From contig JAFYLN010000156.1 in assembly GCA_017537045.1 (NCBI GenBank), forward strand, positions 1 through 9,512: a stretch of DNA of 9,512 nt, read 5' to 3'. Under the pieces are notes generated by a model. The model made no database searches. It saw only the letters and a list, made by a program, of their open reading frames with translations, and had not been told where the DNA came from. Shown piece after piece: positions 1 through 5,676 of the stretch. Position 1 is the stretch's first letter; the number at the start of each line of letters is the position of its first letter. This DNA comes from Oscillospiraceae bacterium. GTDB taxonomy: Bacteria > Bacillota_A > Clostridia > Oscillospirales > Oscillospiraceae. Made by a program: the position numbers and the translations under genes.

Positions 1-15
1 TGCACCGCACCCAAA

Positions 16-152
16 GGCCCCCTTGTGTAAAGGGGGCTGTCAAAAATCTCTGATTTTTGACTGGGGGATTGCCGTTTTTCACAACCCCTCCGGTCAAAAT
101 CCAAGATTTTGACCACCTCCCCTTACACAGGGGAGGCTCGCGCTTCGCGCTC
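16..152. repeat. Compound palindromic intergenic repeat, family 2
   Basis: Two arms are related to each other as an imperfect inverted repeat, and each arm contains two hairpins. The left arm has CCCCCTT/AAGGGGG (18-24 with 30-36) and GTCAAAAATC/GATTTTTGAC (39-48 with 52-61). The right arm has GGTCAAAATC/GATTTTGACC (92-101 with 105-114) and CCTCCCCT/AGGGGAGG (116-123 with 129-136). The central strand GGGGATTG (63-70) faces CAACCCC (82-88). A short tail, TCGCGCTTCGCGCTCC (138-153), also occurs inside the repeat at 2283-2409. No reading frame is supported. It resembles intergenic repeats I recall from gut Oscillospiraceae, but I cannot give a published name. Its left end may lie near or outside the window edge. 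Confidence 0.75.
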
Positions 153-223
153 CATTCTGTACGATAAACATCAATTTCTTTACCTCCACTGTAGCACATC
201 TCGCGCTCTTTCGCAAGAATCCC

Positions 224-252
224 TTTACCCCGTGCAGGTTTTATGCTATGAT
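224..252 (+). promoter_or_regulatory. Promoter for the GNAT-rlmD operon
   Basis: A -35-like TTTACC (224-229) is followed by a 17-base spacer and the -10 hexamer TATGAT (247-252). TG at 244-245 gives an extended -10 (TGCTATGAT). Transcription would start near 259. An in-frame ATG at 248 therefore lies inside the -10 box and cannot be the translation start. This is inferred from consensus matching only. Confidence 0.65.
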
Positions 253-286
253 AAGGTATCAAAACATTGAAATTCAGGTGATGATT

Positions 287-757
287 ATGAATATTCGACG
301 TGCTGAAAGTCGGGATATTCCCGGCATGATCGCCCTTTTGTATCAGGTTGGAGAGGTTCACCATGTGATCCGCCCGGATATTTTCCGCTCCGGTGCGCTG
401 AAATATGATGAAAAAGCGCTGGAAGCCCTGCTTCAGGATGAAACCAAGCCCATTTTTGTTGCTGATATAGAGGGTTTCGTGGCAGGCTACTGTTTCTGCC
501 AGCTCCGCAGCTACGACGGCACCGGTGTCAGTACCAGCCGTAAGGAATTGTATATCGACGACCTGTGTGTGGACGAAAACCGCCGCGGTCAACACATTGG
601 CAGTGTTCTTTATGACCACGCCGTTTCCTATGCAAAGGAAATCGGCTGCCAGTTTCTGACGCTGAATGTCTGGTGCGGCAACGACAGTGCTATGAAATTC
701 TATGAAAAAGCCGGGCTGACAAAGCGCAATATCATGATGGAGACCAAGCTATGCTGA
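287..757 (+). CDS. GNAT-family N-acetyltransferase
   Basis: A single-domain GCN5-related acetyltransferase of 156 residues, which would transfer an acetyl group from acetyl-CoA to an unidentified amine. The core is visible: strand beta4 and motif A (LYIDDLCVDENRRGQHIG, residues 88-105) with the R-R-G-Q-x-x-G pyrophosphate loop, then the C-terminal N-x-x-A-x-x-FYEKAGL signature (132-144) typical of motif B. The ATG at 287 is chosen because AGGTG (276-280) sits 6 bases upstream and the protein then begins MNIRRAESRD, as GNAT domains usually do. Upstream ATGs at 248 and 281 are less suitable, and 248 falls in the promoter. The last 7 bases overlap the following rRNA methyltransferase gene, so the two are probably co-translated. 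Ribosomal or small-molecule substrates are both possible; the sequence does not decide. Confidence 0.9.
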   Translation: MNIRRAESRDIPGMIALLYQVGEVHHVIRPDIFRSGALKYDEKALEALLQDETKPIFVADIEGFVAGYCFCQLRSYDGTGVSTSRKELYIDDLCVDENRRGQHIGSVLYDHAVSYAKEIGCQFLTLNVWCGNDSAMKFYEKAGLTKRNIMMETKLC

Positions 758-2100
758 TCAAAAATCAAATCTACGAAGCTGTTGTCACCGATTATACCAC
801 TGAGGGACAGGGTATTGCCCATGTGGAGGGCTGCGCGGTATTTATCCCCAACTCCGTTGCAGGCGAGCGGATCAAGCTGCGTATCGAGGTTGCCAAAAAG
901 AACTGGGCCGCAGGTAAGATCGTGGAGATTCTGGAACGCTCCCCCCACCGCATCAACCGGGAATGTCCCGTTGCCAAGCTTTGCGGCGGCTGTGACTTCT
1001 GGCACATCGACTATGAAGAGGAGACCCGTCTGAAGGCCGAGCGTGTCCGCAACTGCCTGAACCGTCTGGGCGGCGAAAATCTGGAACATGTCCCCATCCT
1101 CGCCGCACCCACCTGCCATGGCTACCGTAATAAGGCACAGTACCCTGTGGCATCCAAGAAGAACCGCGCCTATGCCGGTTTTTTCAAGGCGGGCACCCAT
1201 GAGGTTGTGGAAAACGGGCGCTGCCTGATCCTGCCGGAGGAAACCGACCGGGTCAAATCCGTCGTTATAGATTATGTAAATCAAAATCATATATCCGTCT
1301 ATGACGAAGCTTCCCACAAGGGGCTGCTGCGGCATATTTATGTCCGCCGCGGCGCGGTGTCCAAACAGGTTCTTGTCTGCCTTGTGATCAACGGTCGCAG
1401 CATCCCGAAAGCCCACGAGCTGGTTGCCCGCCTGAAAAAAGTCCCCGGCTTTGCCACACTGGTGCTCAGCGTCAACACGAAAAAGGGCAACGCGGTGCTG
1501 GGAGATGAATTTATCACCATCCACGGCCCCGGTTACATCGAAGATACCCTCTGCGGCCTGAATTTCCGCCTCTCCCCCCGCTCCTTCTATCAGGTCAATC
1601 ACCATCAGGCGCAGCGGCTCTACGAAGCTGCCATCTCTCAGGCAGAGATCACAAAGGAAGACACTGTTCTTGACCTTTACTGCGGCGTGGGTACCATCAC
1701 CCTTGCCATGGCTTCCGCCGCCGGCAAGGTCATCGGCGTAGAAGTGATCCCCCAGGCGGTAGAGGATGCCAAGGACAATGCTGCGCGCAACGGCATCGAA
1801 AATGCGGAATTTTTCTGCGGCGACGCAGGTCAGGCAGCACTGGAGCTGGAACGCAAGGGCATCAAGGCCGATGTGGTCATCGTCGACCCGCCCCGCAAGG
1901 GATTGAATGCCGACACCATTGAAGCCCTCGCCCGTTTTGCGCCCCGCCGGATCGTCTACGTTTCCTGCGACCCCGCAACGCTGGGTCGTGACGTTGCACT
2001 GCTGAAGGAACGTGGCTACGTGGTAAAGAATGCCATGGCCGCAGACCTTTTCCCCAGATGCAGCCATGTGGAATCCATTGTTTGCTTGTGTAGGGAATAG
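751..2100 (+). CDS. rlmD: 23S rRNA (uracil-C5)-methyltransferase, RlmD/RlmCD (RumA) type
   Basis: This 449-residue protein is an S-adenosylmethionine-dependent RNA uracil-5-methyltransferase of the RumA/TrmA family. Residues 1-62 form a TRAM RNA-binding domain. C72, C78, C81 and C158 are spaced like the four [4Fe-4S] ligands of E. coli RumA. FYQVN (279-283) and VLDLYCGVGT (306-315) belong to the SAM site, followed by DPPRKGL (379-385), the catalytic cysteine C406 in SCDPATLGRD, and the probable base E441 in HVES. Length is normal for the family. The RBS GGAG (739-742) lies 8 bases before the ATG, which is within the end of the upstream GNAT gene. Family knowledge says Gram-positive homologues may methylate both U747 and U1939 (RlmCD), whereas E. 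coli uses separate enzymes. Which uracil is modified here cannot be read from the sequence. Confidence 0.94.
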   Translation: MLIKNQIYEAVVTDYTTEGQGIAHVEGCAVFIPNSVAGERIKLRIEVAKKNWAAGKIVEILERSPHRINRECPVAKLCGGCDFWHIDYEEETRLKAERVRNCLNRLGGENLEHVPILAAPTCHGYRNKAQYPVASKKNRAYAGFFKAGTHEVVENGRCLILPEETDRVKSVVIDYVNQNHISVYDEASHKGLLRHIYVRRGAVSKQVLVCLVINGRSIPKAHELVARLKKVPGFATLVLSVNTKKGNAVLGDEFITIHGPGYIEDTLCGLNFRLSPRSFYQVNHHQAQRLYEAAISQAEITKEDTVLDLYCGVGTITLAMASAAGKVIGVEVIPQAVEDAKDNAARNGIENAEFFCGDAGQAALELERKGIKADVVIVDPPRKGLNADTIEALARFAPRRIVYVSCDPATLGRDVALLKERGYVVKNAMAADLFPRCSHVESIVCLCRE

Positions 2101-2134
2101 GTCGGCACATGTCTGTTTTATCTAAATAAACAAC

Positions 2135-2163
2135 ACAGCCGCCTCCGTGATGGTGGCGGCTGT
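2135..2163 (+). terminator. Hairpin after rlmD, weak T-tract
   Basis: ACAGCCGCC (2135-2143) pairs with GGCGGCTGT (2155-2163), with a further CC/GG closing the GTGAT loop. The following bases, CTATGTGTT, are T-rich but not a run. It could be a weak intrinsic terminator beginning 35 bases after the rlmD stop. AACACA (2132-2137) could alternatively pair with TGTGTT (2167-2172). Confidence 0.55.
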
Positions 2164-2203
2164 CTATGTGTTAAGGTGAATTATACTATCGCGCTGATGT
2201 TTT

Positions 2204-2227
2204 GTAGGGGAGGGTCTTGACCCTCCC
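2204..2227. repeat. Solo hairpin arm, GTAGGGG family
   Basis: GTAGGGGAGGGTC followed by GACCCTCCC forms a 9-bp perfect stem (2208-2216 with 2219-2227) and a 2-base loop. The GTAGGGG-hairpin layout matches the core arms of the larger element at 8379-8559, so this looks like a single detached arm of that family. The rest of 2164-2282 shows no gene and no other structure I can name. Confidence 0.5.
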
Positions 2228-2282
2228 ACAACATAACGAATCGCAGCCTGCCGGACAGATGCTGACAGCAACCGACTAGCAC

Positions 2283-2409
2283 TGTCATTCCGAGGAGGCC
2301 AGAAAGGCCGACGTGGGAATCTCCCGGCACGATGTTTGTTTCTGCACTGCTTATCGATGCATGGAAGCAGGAGATTGCCACGTCGCGCTTCGCGCTCCTC
2401 GCAATGACA
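2283..2409. repeat. Palindromic repeat family 1, copy 1 (127 bp)
   Basis: The ends are TGTCATTCCGAGGAG (2283-2297) and CTCCTCGCAATGACA (2395-2409), inverted copies with one mismatch. Inside, GACGTGGGAATCTC faces GAGATTGCCACGTC. Each arm carries a mini-hairpin: GGCC/GGCC (2297-2300 with 2306-2309) and GCGC/GCGC (2385-2388 with 2392-2395). The centre holds CTGCTT...AAGCAG around ATCGATGCATG. It is nearly identical, in reverse orientation, to 5515-5638. Reading frames crossing it are repeat run-through. Confidence 0.85.
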
Positions 2410-2464
2410 TACTAATTAGGAGGCTGAATGCACCGAAATCGGCGCGGAAACCATCGAAAACCAC

Positions 2465-2578
2465 TGTCATTCCGAGCCAGTGCTCACACTGGCGTGGGAA
2501 TCCCCCTCAAATTTGCGGAATGTCACCTAAAATCGATAGGGATTGCCACACCAGTCTGCGGACTGGTTCGCAATGACA
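2465..2578. repeat. Palindromic repeat family 1, copy 2 (divergent core, 114 bp)
   Basis: It starts TGTCATTCCGAG and ends CGCAATGACA like copy 1 and keeps GTGGGAATC (left) and GATTGCCAC (right). The arm hairpins have different sequences: GCCAGTG/CACTGGC (2476-2482 with 2487-2493) and ACCAGTC/GACTGGT (2550-2556 with 2561-2567). The centre (about 2505-2540) is unrelated to that of copy 1. Pairing is preserved while sequence changes, which points to selection on structure or to mosaic assembly. Confidence 0.8.
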
Positions 2579-2597
2579 GGGTTTCTCGACAATCTAA

Positions 2598-2627
2598 CCG
2601 CCTCCATCTCGGAGGCGGCTGTTTTTT
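2598..2627 (+). terminator. Intrinsic terminator, possibly bidirectional
   Basis: CCGCCTCC (2598-2605) pairs perfectly with GGAGGCGG (2611-2618) around a 5-base loop, followed on the plus strand by TTTTTT (2622-2627). It would end plus-strand transcription from rlmD about 500 bases after its stop. On the minus strand it begins 55 bases after the end of the tandem-GNAT gene, but its T-tract there is poor. Confidence 0.75.
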
Positions 2628-2672
2628 ATCTGTTGACAAATTGGAATTTATCTTTATATCAAAGCCAATTCC

Positions 2673-3530
2673 TCAGTTTTCGAACCTCTTTACAGCATAC
2701 GCATTACAGGTAACTTCTTTGAACCCCAGAGAACCATATAACTGTCGAGCTTTCTTGTTGCCAACCACGCAGTACAGGAAAGGCTCTCCGCTTCTATTTT
2801 CGATAATGACATTGGTCAGATATTTAACAAATTCTCTTCCGATGCCCTGTCCCTGATGGGAAGTTTTAATGGCTACTGCGTCAAGCTCCGCCCCGTCAAT
2901 ATGGGCATATCCAACGATTTCACCGTCCAGTTCATATACATACCGTTCATCTGCCGTATCCGCCCAAAGCTGTCTTGCTTCATCATTTGGCTTGCTCATA
3001 ACAGAATTCGGAAAACAGCCTGTTCCCAAACGCATGATATGAAACGCTTCAGCAGTAAGCGTAAAGGCATCGATAAAATCTTTGTCCTGATACTTCCGTA
3101 CAGGCAGAGATTTCTCTTCGAACAGATCCCCCTGATACCGCATGAGTGAAGATGCAAAGGTTTTTGCAAAACCGCACTTTTGGGCAAATCTCTCTGCAAT
3201 TTTGTTATTAGCGTCATAGGCAGTCGTAATACTCAAACGAGGAGAGGACTGCATTTGCTGTTCTGCAGCGCAGGCGGCAAGATATCCGTACCCGTTATTC
3301 CGATATTTCGAAAAAATGTAAACATACAAATATCCCTCTGTGTCATCCTCTATAATCGACAAACCTACAACTTTATCACAATCACAAATCGTGTATACTT
3401 CCTCACTGTTTTCGGACACCGCTGTGTAGAATTCCGCGTCAGCATCCGCACAATCAATATGTGAAATATACTCTGACACATCATCCATTTTGCAAATTTT
3501 TATGTTGTTTACGGAATCATGCTTTTCCAT
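2673..3530 (-). CDS. Tandem-domain GNAT acetyltransferase
   Basis: A 285-residue cytoplasmic protein with two GNAT folds in a row. The N-terminal half has YLYVYIFSKYRNNGYG (68-82), a motif-A-like loop, and N-K-x-x-A-x-x-F-A-Q-K-CGF (109-121). The C-terminal half has DAVAIKTSHQGQGIG (217-231), a textbook Q-G-Q-G-I-G acetyl-CoA loop, and NKKARQLYGSLGF (258-270). The second domain looks catalytically intact; the first has the weaker R-N-N-G-Y-G loop and may be structural. The ATG at 3530 is chosen because GGAGGT (3540-3535) lies 4 bases upstream. The reading frame continues to a TTG at 3551, which would skip that RBS. Base composition is visibly more A/T-rich than in rlmD or folD, which could mean later acquisition. 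Substrate is unknown. It is divergent from the AEC carrier with its own promoter. Confidence 0.88.
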   Translation of the reverse strand: MEKHDSVNNIKICKMDDVSEYISHIDCADADAEFYTAVSENSEEVYTICDCDKVVGLSIIEDDTEGYLYVYIFSKYRNNGYGYLAACAAEQQMQSSPRLSITTAYDANNKIAERFAQKCGFAKTFASSLMRYQGDLFEEKSLPVRKYQDKDFIDAFTLTAEAFHIMRLGTGCFPNSVMSKPNDEARQLWADTADERYVYELDGEIVGYAHIDGAELDAVAIKTSHQGQGIGREFVKYLTNVIIENRSGEPFLYCVVGNKKARQLYGSLGFKEVTCNAYAVKRFEN

Positions 3531-3577
3531 AGCTACCTCCGTCAAATTCAAGTTTTGCGAACTGTTTATCTGCTCAA

Positions 3578-3606
3578 ATTATATGGCGATGGTATAGGAA
3601 AGTCAA
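3578..3606 (-). promoter_or_regulatory. Promoter of the tandem-GNAT gene
   Basis: On the minus strand, TTGACT (3606-3601), a 17-base spacer and a perfect TATAAT (3583-3578) precede the ATG at 3530. Transcription would start near 3571, leaving a leader of about 40 bases. Confidence 0.8.
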
Positions 3607-3610
3607 GCGA

Positions 3611-3625
3611 TGCCCATATTGGGCA
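3611..3625. promoter_or_regulatory. Candidate operator palindrome between divergent promoters
   Basis: TGCCCA-TAT-TGGGCA is a perfect 6-bp inverted repeat. It lies 4 bases from the minus-strand -35 box and 7 bases from the plus-strand -35 box, a position from which one regulator could act on both genes. The binding protein is unknown and no regulator gene is in the window. Confidence 0.45.
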
Positions 3626-3632
3626 ATTACCA

Positions 3633-3662
3633 TTGACAAATTTACTCCAAAAATAGTAGAAT
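3633..3662 (+). promoter_or_regulatory. Promoter of the AEC-HGSNAT operon
   Basis: A perfect TTGACA (3633-3638), an 18-base spacer and TAGAAT (3657-3662) form a good promoter. Transcription would start near 3669, giving a leader of about 79 bases before the ATG at 3748. Confidence 0.7.
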
Positions 3663-3747
3663 ATCCATAAAATATACAGTTAACCTATTTCTTCTGTACG
3701 CTTAGAAAGCAGCGCCACTCTAATTCTAAAAGGAAGGCAGATCGATC

Positions 3748-4656
3748 ATGCTGAATATTCTCATCAAAGCCGGCTGCTATATTGCCATCATCATTCTTGG
3801 CATCGTGCTGCGGCAGGCCGGATTCTTTAAAGAATCAGATTTTTCCGTTCTTTCCAAAATCGTCATCCGCATCACATTGCCGGCTGCGCTGATCGTCAAT
3901 GCAGCCACCCGGGAATTTTCGCCGCAAATGCTGACTCTTTCTCTTCTGGGCTTCGGCGGCGGTGTGCTGTATATGTTTGCCGGCTGGTTGTTCAGCCGCC
4001 GCGCAGGTAAAGAACAGCAGGCCTTTGACATTTTGAATCATGCCGGTTACAACATCGGTGTGTTCGTTATTCCCTTTACCCAGCAGTTTCTTGGCACCAC
4101 CGGCGTGATGACCGCCAGTATTTTTGATGTGGGCAATGCATTCATCTGTCTTGGAGGTGCCTACGGCGTAGCCGCTGCGGTGAAAGACGGAAAGGGTTTT
4201 GATTTCAAGCGGGTCGTAAAAGCATTGGCCGTGTCCGTGCCGTTTCTGGTGCATATCGGCACCGTAGCCATGAATCTGCTGCACATCCCCTTTCCCGCGC
4301 CGCTGGTTTCCTGCGCCGGGATCATCGCCAACGCCAATGCATTTCTGGCCATGCTGATGATCGGCGCAGGCTTCAAGCTCGGTCTGGAAAAAGCCAAGCT
4401 CGGCCGTGTTTTTCGCGCCCTCGCCATTCGCTATGGTATTGCCGCAGTCCTCGGCCTGTGCTACTGGTTCCTGCTGCCCTTCGGCAAGGTGGTTCGGCTG
4501 ACACTGGTAATCCTTGCCGTCAGCCCCATCGGTTCCGCCGTACCCGGATTCACAGAAGAACTGAAAAGTGACGTGGGTCTTTCCTGCTCCATCTGTTCTT
4601 TGAGTATCGTCATCAGCATCATCCTCATCGTGGCACTGCTGGTTTTGGTATTGTAA
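3748..4656 (+). CDS. AEC-family (auxin efflux carrier-like) membrane transporter
   Basis: A 302-residue polytopic membrane protein of the AEC/bile acid-arsenite-riboflavin transporter type (Pfam membrane transport protein family). About ten hydrophobic segments are visible (roughly 5-22, 36-53, 62-82, 99-116, 125-145, 160-178, 186-207, 225-243, 250-268, 283-302), arranged as two five-helix halves. Family hallmarks are the early ITLPAALIVNA stretch (42-52), GYNIGVFVIPF (100-110) with the broken-helix Asn and Pro, and LAMLMIGAGFKLG (200-212) in the second half. The RBS AGGAAGG (3731-3737) precedes the ATG by 10 bases. Bacterial relatives export or exchange small organic acids such as malate or malonate; the substrate here cannot be read from the sequence. 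It is probably co-transcribed with the HGSNAT-like gene 9 bases downstream. Confidence 0.9.
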   Translation: MLNILIKAGCYIAIIILGIVLRQAGFFKESDFSVLSKIVIRITLPAALIVNAATREFSPQMLTLSLLGFGGGVLYMFAGWLFSRRAGKEQQAFDILNHAGYNIGVFVIPFTQQFLGTTGVMTASIFDVGNAFICLGGAYGVAAAVKDGKGFDFKRVVKALAVSVPFLVHIGTVAMNLLHIPFPAPLVSCAGIIANANAFLAMLMIGAGFKLGLEKAKLGRVFRALAIRYGIAAVLGLCYWFLLPFGKVVRLTLVILAVSPIGSAVPGFTEELKSDVGLSCSICSLSIVISIILIVALLVLVL

Positions 4657-4665
4657 GGAGTTTTT

Positions 4666-5424
4666 ATGGCTGTAAAAGAAAAGCTGCGGCTACATTTGTT
4701 GGACGCCCTGCGGGGCTTTCTGCTCTTGCATATGATCGCCTACCACGGAATGTGGAATCTTGTGTATCTGTTTGGCGTGCGCGCCCCGTGGTACAAAGCT
4801 GTCCCCGGTTACATATGGCAGCAATTCATCTGCTGGTCGTTCATCCTGCTGTCCGGTTTCTGCTGGTCTATGAGCCGCAGCCACCTGAAGCGGGGGCTTC
4901 TGGTTTTCTCCGGCGGTGCGGTGGTTTCTCTGGTCACCTGCCTGGTCATGCCCCAAAACCGCATTCTCTTTGGCATTCTCACCTGCATCGGCAGCTGCAT
5001 GCTGCTGATGATCCCACTGGAAAAACTATGGCGTAAAATTTCCCCTCCGTGGGGCGCAGCCATGAGTTTTGCCTTTTTCCTGCTGCTGCGCAACTGCCCG
5101 AAGGGTACGCTGGGTTTTGAACGGTTTGTGGTCTGTACGCTTCCGGATTGGCTATACCAAAATCATCTGACCGCTTATCTGGGCTTCCCGCATGCTGCAT
5201 TTTACTCCACCGATTACTTCTCCCTGATCCCCTGGTTTTTCCTCTTCGCCACAGGCTACTTCCTTTACCGCATTGCAACCGCCGCCGGATGGAACGAACG
5301 GCTTTTTTCAAAAGGACAGTTCCCGCTGCTGAATCTCATTGGCCGCCATTCTCTGGTGGTGTATTTGCTCCACCAGCCAGTGCTGTACGGGCTGGGTATT
5401 CTGTTCTTTGAATATCCGCAATAA
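4666..5424 (+). CDS. HGSNAT/DUF1624-like membrane acyltransferase
   Basis: A 252-residue integral membrane protein resembling the catalytic domain of heparan-alpha-glucosaminide N-acetyltransferase (DUF1624/HGSNAT_cat). Visible landmarks are LLDALRGFLLLHMIAYH (11-27) with two histidines in the first membrane segment, FILLSGFCWSMSRS (59-72), FGILTCIGSCMLL (102-114), YFSLIPWFFLFATGYFLY (184-201) and LIGRHSLVVYLLHQPVL (224-240). Around seven hydrophobic segments are present. The layout, with a starting D-x-x-R-G and an ending G-x-H-S-L-x-x-Y-L-x-H-Q-P, is also seen in the wider membrane acyltransferase-3 superfamily. The likely role is transfer of acetyl or another acyl group across the membrane to a sugar or envelope glycan; that is inference. 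GGAG lies just after the stop of the AEC gene, 9 bases separate the genes, and no promoter lies between them, so they form an operon. Confidence 0.82.
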   Translation: MAVKEKLRLHLLDALRGFLLLHMIAYHGMWNLVYLFGVRAPWYKAVPGYIWQQFICWSFILLSGFCWSMSRSHLKRGLLVFSGGAVVSLVTCLVMPQNRILFGILTCIGSCMLLMIPLEKLWRKISPPWGAAMSFAFFLLLRNCPKGTLGFERFVVCTLPDWLYQNHLTAYLGFPHAAFYSTDYFSLIPWFFLFATGYFLYRIATAAGWNERLFSKGQFPLLNLIGRHSLVVYLLHQPVLYGLGILFFEYPQ

Positions 5425-5429
5425 ACATA

Positions 5430-5454
5430 CCCCGGATGGTTCTACCATCCGGGG
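5430..5454 (+). terminator. Hairpin terminator of the AEC-HGSNAT operon
   Basis: CCCCGGATGGT (5430-5440) pairs perfectly with ACCATCCGGGG (5444-5454) around a 3-base loop, starting 6 bases after the stop codon. The following CTGCTGCTTTGTTCTT is T-rich but lacks a continuous run. Confidence 0.75.
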
Positions 5455-5470
5455 CTGCTGCTTTGTTCTT

Positions 5471-5663
5471 CTAATTCCAGTTTGTCGTTCTGTTGAATGC
5501 AGCAAGAAAGAAGATGTCATTGCGAGGAGCGTTAGCGACGTGGCAATCTCCTGCTTCTATGCATCGATAAGCAGTGCAAAAACAAACATCGTACCGGAAG
5601 ATTCCCACGTCGGCCTTCCAGGCCTCCTCGGAATGACAGTCTTTTAACAACAGCACGACAAAC
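5471..5663. repeat. Palindromic repeat family 1, copy 3, with outer inverted ends
   Basis: The core, 5515-5638, is the reverse complement of copy 1 (2283-2409): about six substitutions and one 3-base length change near CGTTAGCG. Outside the core, GTTTGTCGTTCTGTTG (5480-5495) and CAACAGCACGACAAAC (5648-5663) are inverted copies matching at 15 of 16 positions. The left end from 5471 also resembles the terminal repeat of the element at 8379-8559 (19 of 24 positions). It fills the gap between two convergent genes and may help terminate both; no separate terminator for tatD is visible. Confidence 0.8.
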
Positions 5664-5676
5664 ATCCATTTATCCC

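Noticed and set aside
700..2067. A 455-codon open frame on the minus strand.
   Set aside because: It is antisense to rlmD, whose motifs are unambiguous. The frame is open because of the codon bias of the real gene, and its translation shows no recognisable motif.
2283..2578. A CRISPR array.
   Set aside because: There are only two units here, themselves palindromic and over 110 bp long, with no regular short repeat-spacer pattern and no cas gene.
2313..2856. Plus-strand open frames of 87 and 142 codons in the repeat cluster.
   Set aside because: They consist of translated palindromic repeats and the antisense of the tandem-GNAT 3' end; no RBS or domain.
3669..3747. A riboswitch in the leader of the AEC operon.
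   Set aside because: The leader is only about 79 bases, and I see no conserved riboswitch core or terminator/antiterminator pair.
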